Below, in pieces: positions 1 through 10,612 of a DNA stretch of 64,000 nucleotides; the stretch's first letter is position 1; the number at the start of each line of letters is the position of its first letter. The notes beneath the pieces are model-generated. The model ran no database searches and was not told the origin of the DNA. It worked only from the letters and a program-made list of their open reading frames with translations. The stretch lies in the NCBI RefSeq assembly GCF_014490745.1, contig NZ_LZEU01000001.1, forward strand, positions 1,949,501 through 2,013,500, read 5' to 3'. This stretch comes from Pseudomonas alcaligenes (GTDB lineage Bacteria > Pseudomonadota > Gammaproteobacteria > Pseudomonadales > Pseudomonadaceae). The position numbers were made by a program, and so were the translations under genes.

Positions 1-47
1 GGCGGGCGCTGCGGTCGGACATGGGGAACTACCTGGAAAGGGCGTGA
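1..47 (+). CDS. C-terminal tail of an unidentified gene (partial)
   Basis: A reading frame open from the left edge ends at a TGA at 45-47 and encodes a plausible C-terminus, ALRSDMGNYLERA. It lies 136 bp upstream of cti on the same strand. The fragment is too short to assign a family. Confidence 0.35.
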   Translation, partial: RALRSDMGNYLERA

Positions 48-183
48 ACAAAGGCGGCGATGATAACAAAGCTGCATGCTTTTGCCGCTGCCTGGGCTTT
101 CCCATGAATTTCACTCATGTTCATGGCTCTCTTTGTCTGGCCGGTAGCGCTAGAATCGCCATTCGCACACACAGGATAGGGTT

Positions 184-2469
184 ATGTTGCGCCAGGGACT
201 TGCGGTTTTCTTTCTCGGTTTCATTCTTGCCGGCCTGGCCGGTGCCAGCGAAGCGGTGTCTTACAGCCGCGATATCCAGCCCATCCTCACGCAGAAGTGC
301 GTGGCCTGCCACGCTTGTTACGACGCGCCGTGCCAGCTCAACCTGGGTAGTGGCGAGGGCGTGCTGCGCGGGGCGAGCAAGCAGCCGGTCTACGATGGCG
401 GGCGCACCAAGGCACAGGCGCCGACCCGGCTGTTCTTCGATGCCCAGGGCGGGGCGGCCTGGCGCGACAAGGGCTTCGCTTCGGTCGTGGATGCTCGCGA
501 CGGTCAGGCCGCGCTGATGGCGCGCATGCTGGAACTGGGGCGTAGCAACCCGCCGGCGGCCAATGCCAAGCTGCCGGCCGATCTGGATATTTCGCTCGGC
601 CGCGAGAACCAGTGCCCGCTGCCTGATGAGTTCGCCGCCTACCAGAAGAAATTCGCCCATGCCGGCATGCCGTTCGCCGTCACCGGTCTCAGCGACAGCG
701 AGTACCGCACCCTGCAGCAATGGCTGAAGCAGGGCGCGCCGGTGGATGAGCAGGCGCTGCAGCCGTCGGCGGTGGAGCAGGCGCAGATCGCCGAGTGGGA
801 GACCTTCCTCAACGCCCCCGGGGCGCGCGAGAACCTGGTCAACCGCTGGCTGTTCGAGCACCTGTTTCTGGCCCACCTGTATTTCGAGGGCGGCGAGGCG
901 GGGCATTTCTTCCAGCTGGTGCGTTCGCGTACGCCCAGCGGCCAGCCGATCGACCCGATTGCCACACGCCGCCCCAACGAGGATCCGGGTACCCAGGTGT
1001 ATTACCGCCTGTGGCCGATCCAGGGCGTGATTGTGCACAAGACCCATATCACCTATCCGCTCAGTGCCAAGAAGCTCGCGCGGGTCAGGGAGCTGTTCTA
1101 CGCCAGCGACTGGACGGTGGATGCGGTGCCCGGCTATGGCGTACAGCGCCGCGCCAACCCGTTCGAGACATTCGCCGCCATCCCGGCCCAGGCGCGCTAC
1201 CAGTTCATGCTGGATAACGCCGAGTACTTCGTGCGCACCTTTATCCGCGGCCCGGTGTGCCGCGGGCAGATCGCCACCGACGTGATCCGCGACAACTTCT
1301 GGGCGGTGTTTCAGGCCCCCGAGTACGACCTCTACATCAGCGATGCCGCGTACCGCGCCGAGGCCACGCCGCTGCTGGCCATGCCCGGCCAGTTCGACGA
1401 GATCGGCGACCTGCTGGGGCTGTGGCGCGGTTACCGCGACAAACGCAACCAGTACGAGGATATGCGCCGCGCTGCCTACGCCGATGCGCCCGTGCCTGGC
1501 TGGTCGAGCATCTGGGCCGGTAACGACAACGCGTTGCTGTCGATCTTCCGTCACCATGACAGCGCCATGGTGCGCAAGGGCCTGATCGGCGAAGTGCCGC
1601 AGACGATCTGGCTGATGGACTACCCGCTGCTGGAACGCACCTACTACCAGCTGGTGGTCAACTTCGACGTGTTCGGCACGGTCTCGCACCAGGCGCAGAC
1701 CCGCCTGTACTTCGACCTGATCCGCAACGGCGCCGAGCTGAACTTCCTCCGTCTGCTGCCGCCGGAATCGCGCCAGGCCTACCTGGACGACTGGTACCAG
1801 AACAGCGGCCAGCTGAAGATGTGGCTGAGCTACACCGAGGCCGATCTGGATACGCCGACTGGCCTGCAGCTGGCGGGTGGCGACGCCAAGGGCGCGTTCG
1901 CCGAGGCGCTGCTGAGCCGCTATGCCGACCTCAATGCGCGGCCCGATCCGCTCAACCGCTGCCACGGCGCGCATTGCTACCGCAAGGGCCTGGAGCCGCA
2001 GCTGCGCAGCGCCGAGCAGGCGCTGAGCCGCCTGCCGGGGCGGCCGGCAGCGGGGCTCAAGGTGATCGAGCAGCTACCCGAGGCGACCCTGCTGCGCATC
2101 GAACTGGCTGATGGCAAGCGCGAGGTCTACAGCCTGCTGCGCAACCGTGCACACAGCAACGTGGCGTTCATGACCGGCGAATCACTGCGCTACCAGCCGG
2201 GGCTGGATACCCTGACGGTCTACCCGGGGGTGCTGACCAGCTACCCGAGCTTCATCTTCAACCTGCGTGCCGGCGAGGTACCGGAGTTCGTCGCGGCCCT
2301 GGAGCAGGCCCGCGATGCGGCGGCGTTCGAGCAGGTGGTGAAGCGCTGGGGCATTCGCCGCAGCCACCCGGAGTTCTGGCGTTACTTCAACGACCTGTCG
2401 GCCTATATCCAGGAGACCGAGCCGGTGGAGGCGGGCGTGCTGGATATGAATCGCTACCAGAATCTCTGA
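184..2469 (+). CDS. cti: Fatty acid cis/trans isomerase (Cti)
   Basis: A 761-residue protein with an N-terminal signal peptide (about residues 1-21) followed by a c-type haem-binding motif CVACH at residues 39-43. Both features and the length are diagnostic of Cti, the periplasmic haem enzyme that converts cis- to trans-unsaturated membrane fatty acids when solvents or heat fluidise the membrane. No other enzyme is needed because it acts directly on phospholipid acyl chains. A possible -10 hexamer TAGAAT lies at 151-156, and the start follows an AGGATAGG-like ribosome site. A long antisense frame covering most of the gene is a GC-rich shadow. Confidence 0.95.
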   Translation: MLRQGLAVFFLGFILAGLAGASEAVSYSRDIQPILTQKCVACHACYDAPCQLNLGSGEGVLRGASKQPVYDGGRTKAQAPTRLFFDAQGGAAWRDKGFASVVDARDGQAALMARMLELGRSNPPAANAKLPADLDISLGRENQCPLPDEFAAYQKKFAHAGMPFAVTGLSDSEYRTLQQWLKQGAPVDEQALQPSAVEQAQIAEWETFLNAPGARENLVNRWLFEHLFLAHLYFEGGEAGHFFQLVRSRTPSGQPIDPIATRRPNEDPGTQVYYRLWPIQGVIVHKTHITYPLSAKKLARVRELFYASDWTVDAVPGYGVQRRANPFETFAAIPAQARYQFMLDNAEYFVRTFIRGPVCRGQIATDVIRDNFWAVFQAPEYDLYISDAAYRAEATPLLAMPGQFDEIGDLLGLWRGYRDKRNQYEDMRRAAYADAPVPGWSSIWAGNDNALLSIFRHHDSAMVRKGLIGEVPQTIWLMDYPLLERTYYQLVVNFDVFGTVSHQAQTRLYFDLIRNGAELNFLRLLPPESRQAYLDDWYQNSGQLKMWLSYTEADLDTPTGLQLAGGDAKGAFAEALLSRYADLNARPDPLNRCHGAHCYRKGLEPQLRSAEQALSRLPGRPAAGLKVIEQLPEATLLRIELADGKREVYSLLRNRAHSNVAFMTGESLRYQPGLDTLTVYPGVLTSYPSFIFNLRAGEVPEFVAALEQARDAAAFEQVVKRWGIRRSHPEFWRYFNDLSAYIQETEPVEAGVLDMNRYQNL

Positions 2470-2535
2470 TTGCAGGGCCTGTGCTGCCGGCTCTCGCGGG
2501 TTGCACCCGCCCTACGTGAACCGGCCGAGCGCCCA

Positions 2536-2570
2536 TAAAAAAGCCCGCCATGCAGGCGGGCTTTTTTGTG
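2536..2570. terminator. Bidirectional rho-independent terminator
   Basis: The hairpin AAAAGCCCGCC/GGCGGGCTTTT is flanked by A and T runs. It lies between the convergent cti and Tsx-like porin genes and can serve both strands. Confidence 0.85.
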
Positions 2571-2582
2571 CAGCGCCGGCGC

Positions 2583-3374
2583 TTAGAAGTGCGCCTTGGC
2601 CAGCAGGCTGATGGCGCTCTGGTCGGTGCCACCGAGGATTTCCTGGCCGACGAAGCCGTCGTCGTCGATGCCGTACTTGTCCTTCCAGTAGTCGTACTCG
2701 ACACCCACGTAGAACTTCTTGCCCCAGCCCATGGCCTTGGCCAGGTCGTACTTGATCTGCGGGTTGAAGTGCAGGTTGGCGTGGTAGCTGTCGTCGTTGT
2801 CGGTGACCCAGTCCATAAAGCCGTCGATCACCAGGTCGGAGTTGCCAACCGGGAGGGTGTAGCTCCACACCGGGGTGATCTGCCACACGCCATCGCCGTC
2901 GCGGCTGCCGTCGGTGGTGCGCACGTAGGTATTGATCTGGAAGTAGTCGAAGCCGGGGATGGCCAGGTCGAAGCCCGGGCCGACCAGGTAGGACTCGACG
3001 TCGTCCTCGCCGAACTCGTAGGTGGTGGCCAGCAGTACGTCCTCGACCGGGCCGAAGGACAGCTCGGTGCCGCTGATCTTGCCCAGCGACAGGCGCGGGC
3101 TGATCTCGCCGTAGAAGGTGTGGCCGTCGCCAGCGCCGTTGGTGGCTTCGGTGTTGTACTTGATGCCGTCGACGAAGATGAACAGGTCACCGACGCTCCA
3201 GCCGCTGGCGTGCTCGAAGGTCACGGTCTGCTGCTTGGGCGGATCGACCTTGAAGTCGATGCCGTTGAGGTAGGTCAGGCTGTTGTCCTGCCACAGCAGG
3301 GCGTCGCCGGCCAGGGCCGAGCTGGCGGCGAACAGGCCGGCGGCCAGGGGCAGGGACTTGGTGGTGCGGGTCAT
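2583..3374 (-). CDS. Tsx/OmpK-family outer membrane nucleoside channel
   Basis: A 263-residue protein with a signal peptide ending around ALA (residues 20-22). The rest shows alternating aromatic/hydrophobic strands and a terminal phenylalanine (KAHF), as expected for a 12-strand outer-membrane beta-barrel. The sequence resembles the Tsx/OmpK nucleoside-specific channel family. It lies 142 bp downstream of an adenine deaminase gene on the same strand, which supports a role in purine nucleoside/base uptake. Substrate specificity is inferred from family and context only. Confidence 0.8.
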   Translation of the reverse strand: MTRTTKSLPLAAGLFAASSALAGDALLWQDNSLTYLNGIDFKVDPPKQQTVTFEHASGWSVGDLFIFVDGIKYNTEATNGAGDGHTFYGEISPRLSLGKISGTELSFGPVEDVLLATTYEFGEDDVESYLVGPGFDLAIPGFDYFQINTYVRTTDGSRDGDGVWQITPVWSYTLPVGNSDLVIDGFMDWVTDNDDSYHANLHFNPQIKYDLAKAMGWGKKFYVGVEYDYWKDKYGIDDDGFVGQEILGGTDQSAISLLAKAHF

Positions 3375-3486
3375 CGAAGGGCTCCGTAGTTGCAGTTGAC
3401 GTATCGATCGGCTTGCCGTGCGCAGGCGAGCGGGCAGGGCCCGCGCCTGGCGGCAGCGGATCTGTTCTTATGGGGGTGTTGTAGCT

Positions 3487-3506
3487 GGCTGCCCAATCGG
3501 GCAGCC
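3487..3506 (-). terminator. Hairpin between the deaminase and porin genes
   Basis: An 8-bp perfect stem (GGCTGCCC/GGGCAGCC) with a 4-nt loop lies 11 nt past the deaminase stop. It has no U-run, so it may be a weak terminator or a processing/stability hairpin within a shared transcript. Confidence 0.4.
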
Positions 3507-3516
3507 GCTGCTGGGG

Positions 3517-4503
<987 letters not shown>

Positions 4504-4561
4504 CTAGTGGACTGGCGGCGTCGCGGGGAGCCATTGGCTTCCTGACCCGCCGGACGGGAAT

Positions 4562-5224
<663 letters not shown>

Positions 5225-5241
5225 TGGCGCCTTGGCTGATG

Positions 5242-5269
5242 AAAAAGGCGACCTGCGGGTCGCCTTTTG
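5242..5269. terminator. Bidirectional terminator between nfuA and an MFS gene
   Basis: The hairpin AAAAGGCGACC/GGGTCGCCTTTT with a 3-nt loop lies between two convergent genes. Confidence 0.8.
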
Positions 5270-5280
5270 CTTTCTGCTGA

Positions 5281-6462
5281 TCAGCCTGCCTGCACTGCCG
5301 CGTTCTGATCCGGGCGGCGCCTGAGCATCAGCAGGGCGATCGCTAGCAGCGGCAGCATGCCGATGTTCACCGCGTTCCAGCCGGCGCCAGCGACCAGTGC
5401 GCCGGAGGCGAAGGAGGCGCTGGCGGCTACCAGGCCGTTGCCCAGCTCCATCAGGCCCTGGGCCTGGCCGCGTTCCTCGGCGGCATGGCCTTCGCCAAGC
5501 AGGGTGGTGCCGGCCACCAGCATCAGGTTCCAGCCCAGGCCGAGGAGGAACGAGCTGAGCAGGAAGTGCGTCTGGCCGATGCCGCTCAGGGCTACTGCAG
5601 CGCTGGCCAGCAGGATGGCGCAGCCGAGCAGGGCGATGCGCCGGCTGCCCAGTCTGTCCACCAGCGGCCCGGCGACGAAGGCCGGCAGGAACATGCCGAG
5701 CATGTGCCAGCGGATCACCTCCGAGGCGACTTCCAGCGGCAGGCCGCAGAATTTCATGGCCAGCGGCGTGGCATTCATCACCAGCACCATCAGGCCATGG
5801 CCGATGGCCGTGGTGGCCAGGGCGGCGCGTACCAGCGGGCGGCCGAGCAGGCGCCGGCGCAGCCCCGGGTCGCGCCCAGTGCTGGGCGGCAGGCCGCCAT
5901 CGGCCAGGCCGAGCATCAGCAGCAGGCCGGCGGCAGCCAGCACGGCGATGGCCAGATAGGCGCCGACGAAGGGCGTGGCCAGCAAGTTCTTGGCCCATAG
6001 CGCGAGTGACGGTGCGCACAGGGCCGCCAGCACTCCGCCCCCCACCACCCAGGCGGTGGCGCGGCCCTTGTGGGCCTGATCCACCGCCTCCAGGGCAGCG
6101 AAGCGGTAGTACATGGCCGAGGCCTGGTAGCTGCCGATGGGCAGGGCGCCCAGGCAGAACAGCCAGAAGTCGCCTAGCACCACGCCGAGAGCGCTGAGCA
6201 GGCCGCCGCCGATGCCCAGGCTGGCGCCAAGCACCAGGCCGGGGCGGCGCCCACGGCGCTGCATGAACAACGACAGCGGCTGCACCGTGAGTAGATTGCC
6301 GAGCACCAGCAAGGCCAGCGGCAGGGTGGCCAGGCTGGTGCTCGGCGCCAACTGCAGGCCGATCAGGGCGGTGAGGGTGATACCGATCATCGCGCAGCTC
6401 CAGTACAGGGCCTGGGCGAAGAACAGCCGGAGCAGGGTGGGGTTGCGCAAGAGCAGCATCAT
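5281..6462 (-). CDS. MFS transporter
   Basis: A 393-residue, very hydrophobic protein with about 12 predicted membrane segments in two halves. A loop after the second segment has the MFS-like basic pattern (QRRGRRPG), and a related loop recurs in the second half (VDRLGSRR). The start at MMLLLRNP was chosen because the upstream extension overlaps the DUF1272 gene and lacks membrane character. It is the last gene of a three-gene minus-strand cluster (GlxA-type regulator, DUF1272, MFS). The substrate is unknown; export of a small molecule is a guess from family tendencies. Confidence 0.8.
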   Translation of the reverse strand: MMLLLRNPTLLRLFFAQALYWSCAMIGITLTALIGLQLAPSTSLATLPLALLVLGNLLTVQPLSLFMQRRGRRPGLVLGASLGIGGGLLSALGVVLGDFWLFCLGALPIGSYQASAMYYRFAALEAVDQAHKGRATAWVVGGGVLAALCAPSLALWAKNLLATPFVGAYLAIAVLAAAGLLLMLGLADGGLPPSTGRDPGLRRRLLGRPLVRAALATTAIGHGLMVLVMNATPLAMKFCGLPLEVASEVIRWHMLGMFLPAFVAGPLVDRLGSRRIALLGCAILLASAAVALSGIGQTHFLLSSFLLGLGWNLMLVAGTTLLGEGHAAEERGQAQGLMELGNGLVAASASFASGALVAGAGWNAVNIGMLPLLAIALLMLRRRPDQNAAVQAG

Positions 6463-6470
6463 GGCGGTTC

Positions 6471-6710
6471 TCAGTGGCAGCCGGTGGGGTTGTGGATGCG
6501 GGTGCTGGACGGCGGGTTGGCCGCCAGCTTGGCCTGCGGGCGAATCGGCCGGCGTACCAGCTCGCCGGTGCAGTTGGGGCAGACGCCCTTGAGGCGCTGC
6601 TCCGCGCAGTCGCGGCAGAAGGTGCACTCGAACGAGCAGATGCGTGCGTCCGGCGAATCGGGTGGTAGGTCGCGGTCACAGCATTCGCAGCTTGGGCGTA
6701 GTTGCAGCAT
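6471..6710 (-). CDS. DUF1272 small cysteine-rich protein
   Basis: A 79-residue protein with clustered cysteines (CECC, FCRDC, VCPNC) in the pattern of the DUF1272 family, likely binding zinc through paired CxxC-like knuckles. The C-terminal third is basic and proline-rich. It lies 8 nt upstream of the MFS gene and about 29 nt downstream of the GlxA-type regulator, so all three are probably cotranscribed. No function is known. Confidence 0.8.
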   Translation of the reverse strand: MLQLRPSCECCDRDLPPDSPDARICSFECTFCRDCAEQRLKGVCPNCTGELVRRPIRPQAKLAANPPSSTRIHNPTGCH

Positions 6711-6739
6711 GGTGGAGTTCCTTGGATGGCGACTGGGGA

Positions 6740-7732
6740 TCAGGCGAAGCGTTCGGCGTAGTCCTGGGGACTTACCGAAAGGTGCTTGTGGAAGGTGCGG
6801 CGCAGATTCTCCGGATGGCGAAAGCCAGTCAGGCGCGCCACCGTGCCGATCGAGGCGCCGGCGTCCTGCAATAGCAGACGCGCCGACTCCAGGCGCAGCT
6901 GCTCGACATAGCGGCCCGGGCCCATGCCCAGCTCCTGCACGAACAGCCGCGACAGGCTACGGCTGGACAGGTTGGCCTGCTCGGCCAGGGCCTCCAGCGA
7001 CAGGTCGGCTGCGAGGTTCTGCGCCATCCATTCGAGCAGGCCGAGCAGGCGTGGCGTGCGGCTGGCATCCGGGGTGAGCAGGGCGCTGAACTGCGCCTGG
7101 CCACCGGGGCGCCGCAGGAACATCACCAGGCGCCGGGCCACGGCCAGGGCCAGCGGGCGGCCGAGATCGGCCTCCACCAGGGCCAGGGCCAGGTCGATGC
7201 CGGCGGTAACGCCGGCCGAAGTAAAGACATGGGCATCGCCATCACGCCCGCTGGGGTCGTAGGTATGCAGGCGGTCGCCATCGACCTCGATCTGTGCATG
7301 GCAACGCAGGGCGGCGACATCGGCCCAGTGGGTGGTGGCACGGCGTCCATCGAGCAGGCCGGCGGCAGCCAGGATCAGCGCGCCGGAGCACACCGAGCCG
7401 AGCCGGCGCACCTGCGGCTCAGCGCGGCGCAGCCAGTCCAGCAGCGGCAGGTTGCTGCATTGGGCAGTTTCGCCAAGACCACCGGGGATCAGCAGGGTGT
7501 CCAGGCTGGCCGGGTCGGTGTCGCGCCAGGCCTGCTCGGCCACCAGCTGGAAACCGGCGGAAGTGCTCACCGCTCCCGGCTGTTCGGCCAGCAGGCGCAG
7601 GCTATAGGCCGGCGCACGGCCCTGGCGCTGGCATTCGACATTGGCCGAGGCGAACACCTGCAACGGGCCGGTGACGTCGAGGCTCATGACGTCCGGGTAG
7701 ATCAGGCTGGCGATGGTTCTGACGGCGTCCAT
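6740..7732 (-). CDS. GlxA-family transcriptional regulator (DJ-1/PfpI plus AraC HTH)
   Basis: A 330-residue protein. Residues 5-190 form a DJ-1/PfpI (glutamine amidotransferase-like) domain with the nucleophile-elbow cysteine at about 115 (GSVCSGAL) followed by GLLDGRRATTHW. Residues 235-325 form an AraC-type double helix-turn-helix ending in RHPENLRRTFHKHLSVSP. Such proteins usually sense a small nitrogen or carbonyl compound and activate neighbouring genes. It is first in a minus-strand cluster with DUF1272 and an MFS transporter, which are the obvious targets. The start at MDAVRT was chosen over a frame extending 35 residues upstream. Confidence 0.9.
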   Translation of the reverse strand: MDAVRTIASLIYPDVMSLDVTGPLQVFASANVECQRQGRAPAYSLRLLAEQPGAVSTSAGFQLVAEQAWRDTDPASLDTLLIPGGLGETAQCSNLPLLDWLRRAEPQVRRLGSVCSGALILAAAGLLDGRRATTHWADVAALRCHAQIEVDGDRLHTYDPSGRDGDAHVFTSAGVTAGIDLALALVEADLGRPLALAVARRLVMFLRRPGGQAQFSALLTPDASRTPRLLGLLEWMAQNLAADLSLEALAEQANLSSRSLSRLFVQELGMGPGRYVEQLRLESARLLLQDAGASIGTVARLTGFRHPENLRRTFHKHLSVSPQDYAERFA

Positions 7733-7839
7733 GGCGGTTCTCGCTGGAAGATGGGCGCAGTCTGCTCCCGGTTGCCGATGGCAACAAGGACAATAACCCC
7801 ACAGATATTGCCAGTGCGGGTGGTTTTCCCGGCGCAAAT

Positions 7840-7870
7840 AAAAACCCCCTCGCCAGAGGCAGAGGGGGTT
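7840..7870 (-). terminator. Rho-independent terminator
   Basis: A 9-bp stem AACCCCCTC/GAGGGGGTT followed on the minus strand by a T-rich run. It terminates the small gene at 7902-8168. Confidence 0.8.
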
Positions 7871-7901
7871 GGTGTGGCGGCAGGCCGGGGCAGAGTGGGT
7901 A

Positions 7902-8168
7902 TTACTCGGGCATGCTCCAGGGCTCCAGGGCGTAACCCTGACGGCTCAGCTGCTCGCGCGACTGGGTCAGGATATCGGCCAGCTGTACCGGGTCGCAGTA
8001 GGTCTGGCTGTCCAGGCGGGTTTGGCCGAGGCGCTGGTTGGTGCGGTCGATCACCGCCAGGGTCAGCTCATCGGTACCGTTCTGCGGCGTCCAGGCCACG
8101 CACTGGAAAGGCTGGAAGGCGCGGCCGGCGATGAGGAGTGCTTCGTTAACGCGGAGCATGGTGTTCAT
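7902..8168 (-). CDS. Conserved hypothetical protein
   Basis: An 88-residue soluble protein starting MNTMLRVNEALLIAG. I do not recognise a domain. It has normal codon use and its own terminator just downstream. A preceding purine stretch (GGAGAAC on the minus strand) is a good ribosome site for the start at 8168; a longer in-frame start at 8240 lacks one. It is a single-gene unit, convergent with nothing and divergent from the PLDc_N protein gene. Confidence 0.65.
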   Translation of the reverse strand: MNTMLRVNEALLIAGRAFQPFQCVAWTPQNGTDELTLAVIDRTNQRLGQTRLDSQTYCDPVQLADILTQSREQLSRQGYALEPWSMPE

Positions 8169-8408
8169 GGGTCTGTTCTCCAAGGGATGCCCAATGTGCG
8201 ATCTGGCCAGCGAAAGCACGTATTGCCGCGGCCTGTGCACTGTTGATGGCGGAACCTGACCTTGGAGTCACATCCTGTCGTAAAAACATAGCAATATGTC
8301 GCATGTTGGCGTTTTGACGGGGTTTTAGTGTCGAAAAGGCCGGCCGGGGAACATCCCGGGCATACGGGTATCCTAAGTCAGGTATCCCTATTACACAGGA
8401 GTGTTGCC

Positions 8409-8600
8409 ATGGGTTCCGCACTGAGCAGCCTGATCGGGCTGGCCATCCTTGCCCTGGATATCTGGGCGATCATCAACATCGTCAAGAGTGGCGCCGACAC
8501 GGGCATGAAGATCATCTGGGTATTGCTGATCCTGTTCCTGCCGGTGCTCGGCCTGATCATCTGGGCCCTGGCGGGCCCGCGCGGCAACGTCCGCCTGTAG
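8409..8600 (+). CDS. PLDc_N (phospholipase D N-terminal) domain membrane protein
   Basis: A 63-residue protein with two transmembrane segments (about residues 5-24 and 36-56), joined by a short loop with the [17 protein letters not shown] pattern. This matches the small PLDc_N family that occurs alone or at the N-terminus of cardiolipin synthases. There is no catalytic HKD motif, so it is a membrane accessory or orphan anchor rather than an enzyme. A GGAG-like ribosome site (CAGGAG) precedes the ATG at 8409. Confidence 0.8.
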   Translation: MGSALSSLIGLAILALDIWAIINIVKSGADTGMKIIWVLLILFLPVLGLIIWALAGPRGNVRL

Positions 8601-8742
8601 CTTTGGCGCAGCCCTGCGCAGGCTCCGTCGCCCTGTATCTGCGCGGCGGTGGAGCCAGCGGGCGGATCTCCTTACAATGCGCGCCTTTTCATGGGCGGGT
8701 GACAGTCCGTCCGAATCCACCAGCAGCGACGGGGGACTACCC

Positions 8743-9603
8743 ATGAGCGATTACCAGGAAACTCTCTACGACGGCTATGGCCAGCGCTTTCGCATGGACA
8801 AGCTGCTGCACGAAGTGCGCACCGAACACCAGCATTTGGTGATCTTCGAGAACGCCCGCATGGGGCGGGTGATGGCCCTGGACGGGGTGATCCAGACCAC
8901 CGAGGCGGACGAGTTCATCTACCACGAGATGCTCACCCATGTGCCGATTCTCGCCCACGGCAATGCCAAGCGCGTGCTGATCATCGGTGGCGGCGACGGC
9001 GGCATGCTGCGCGAGGTGCGCAAGCACCGCAGCGTGGAGAGCATCACCATGGTCGAGATCGACGGCACCGTGGTGGACATGTGCCGGGAGTTCCTGCCCA
9101 ACCACAGCTGCGGCGCCTATGAAGACCCACGTCTGAACCTGGTGATCGACGACGGCATGAACTTCGTCGCGACCACCAGCGAGAAGTTCGACGTGATCAT
9201 CTCCGACTCCACCGACCCGATCGGCCCGGGCGAGGTGCTGTTCTCCGAAAACTTCTACCAGGCCTGTCGCCGCTGCCTGAACGACGGCGGCATCCTGGTG
9301 ACGCAGAACGGCACGCCGTTCATGCAGCTCGCTGAGGTGCAGAACACCGCCAGTCGCATGGACGGTCTGTTTGCCGACTGGCACTTCTACATGGCCGCGG
9401 TGCCCACCTATATCGGTGGCAGCATGACCTTCGCCTGGGGCAGCACCAATGCCGAATACCGCAAGCTACCGCTGGAAACCCTGCGTCAGCGCTATGCCGG
9501 CAGCGCCATCGTGACCCGTTACTACAACCCGGAAGTCCACCTGGGCGCCTTCGCCCTGCCGCAGTACGTGCTGCAGGCGGTGAACCGACCGAGCAACGAC
9601 TGA
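8743..9603 (+). CDS. speE: Polyamine aminopropyltransferase (spermidine synthase)
   Basis: A 286-residue enzyme that transfers an aminopropyl group from decarboxylated S-adenosylmethionine to putrescine. The nucleotide-binding GGGDGG lies at residues 82-87, the VEIDG acidic motif near 104-108, and the catalytic aspartates within SDSTDPIGP around 155-163. The start at [11 protein letters not shown] gives the usual bacterial SpeE length; a longer frame opening at 8677 adds only non-conserved residues. It is monocistronic, with a terminator directly downstream. Confidence 0.95.
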   Translation: MSDYQETLYDGYGQRFRMDKLLHEVRTEHQHLVIFENARMGRVMALDGVIQTTEADEFIYHEMLTHVPILAHGNAKRVLIIGGGDGGMLREVRKHRSVESITMVEIDGTVVDMCREFLPNHSCGAYEDPRLNLVIDDGMNFVATTSEKFDVIISDSTDPIGPGEVLFSENFYQACRRCLNDGGILVTQNGTPFMQLAEVQNTASRMDGLFADWHFYMAAVPTYIGGSMTFAWGSTNAEYRKLPLETLRQRYAGSAIVTRYYNPEVHLGAFALPQYVLQAVNRPSND

Positions 9604-9617
9604 GTCGCGAGGGTCTT

Positions 9618-9645
9618 AAAAAGCCGGCTGGTGCCGGCTTTTTTC
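9618..9645 (+). terminator. Terminator of speE
   Basis: The hairpin AGCCGGC/GCCGGCT with a 4-nt loop is followed by TTTTTT, 14 nt after the stop codon. Confidence 0.85.
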
Positions 9646-9733
9646 TGCCCGCGGTGCGGCGGCCGGGCGCCAGGCACTTTCACCTAGGCGGCGGACGTTG
9701 TAGGTTGATGGCAATGCGACATGAGTTGCCGCC

Positions 9734-10549
9734 ATGCCTAACCTGCGCCTTGCCCTGCTCAGCCTGACTGCCGTGCTGGCCGCTCCGGCCTTTGCCGAGC
9801 CGGTGCTGCGTCTGTGTCATGAGCTGGACGGGCTGCCGCCGTACATCAACACCCTGGAGGCCGATCGCGACTTGCCGCAGCCGGGCCTGGTGCTCGAGCT
9901 GATCCAGCGTGCTGCCACTCAGGCGCGGATCCAGGTGGAAACCCACCGGCAGCCGTGGCTGCGCTGCATCCATGAACTGCAGGAGGGCAGCAGCGATGGT
10001 GCCTTCGTTGCCGTCTGGCAGCTCGGGCGCGAAGCCTGGGGGCATTTCCCCGGGGGCGCCGGGCCGCAGGCCGCAGTCGATCCGCGCTACCGGCTGTGGC
10101 ATGTCGACTATCCGATCATCGTGCGCAAGGGCTCGGCGCTGCGCTGGGATGGCCAGCATTTCAGCGGGGTGACCTACCAGCTGTCTTCGCCGCCGGGCTA
10201 TGTTGCACGCCAGCACCTGAAGGAGCAGGGGGTGTTGAGCACGCTGTCGCTGACGCCGGCCAAGGCTCTGGCCCTGGTGGCCAGGGGGCGCCTGGATGGC
10301 TATGTGCTGGAGCGCCATGTCGGCCAGCACCTGATCGACAGATTGCAGCTGGGCGAGCAACTGACGCTGCTGCCGCAGCCGTTGTTCGAGGATGACTGGT
10401 ACCTGCCGCTGTCGCATCAGTTCTATCAGCGTAACCCGGAGGTTGCCGAGCGTTTCTGGCAGGCGCTGGCCAGCGAGCGCGAGCGCTTGCAAGGCGAGTT
10501 GACGCAGCGCTACCTGAGTGGTGGCGCGGACGCGGTCGCGGATCATTAG
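9734..10549 (+). CDS. Periplasmic substrate-binding protein (family 3-like), orphan
   Basis: A 271-residue protein with a clear signal peptide ending at AFA-EP (about residue 21). The LCHELDGLPPYI segment resembles the N-terminal ligand-pocket strand of family 3 solute-binding proteins of amino-acid ABC transporters. No permease or ATPase gene is nearby, so it may act in sensing or as a loosely related enzyme-like domain. It is monocistronic with a strong terminator after it. The chemoreceptor gene on the opposite strand is convergent. The ligand is unknown. Confidence 0.65.
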   Translation: MPNLRLALLSLTAVLAAPAFAEPVLRLCHELDGLPPYINTLEADRDLPQPGLVLELIQRAATQARIQVETHRQPWLRCIHELQEGSSDGAFVAVWQLGREAWGHFPGGAGPQAAVDPRYRLWHVDYPIIVRKGSALRWDGQHFSGVTYQLSSPPGYVARQHLKEQGVLSTLSLTPAKALALVARGRLDGYVLERHVGQHLIDRLQLGEQLTLLPQPLFEDDWYLPLSHQFYQRNPEVAERFWQALASERERLQGELTQRYLSGGADAVADH

Positions 10550-10562
10550 ACGCAATGCCCAT

Positions 10563-10603
10563 AGACAGTAAAAAGCCCGCAGCAGCGGGCTTTTTACTGT
10601 CTT
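10563..10603. terminator. Strong bidirectional terminator
   Basis: A long inverted repeat (GACAGTAAAAAGCCCGC/GCGGGCTTTTTACTGTC) lies between the convergent binding-protein and chemoreceptor genes. Confidence 0.9.
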
Positions 10604-10612
10604 CTACTGGCC

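Noticed and set aside
121..1974. A 617-residue minus-strand frame across cti
   Set aside because: A shadow of cti on the opposite strand, with no recognisable domain.
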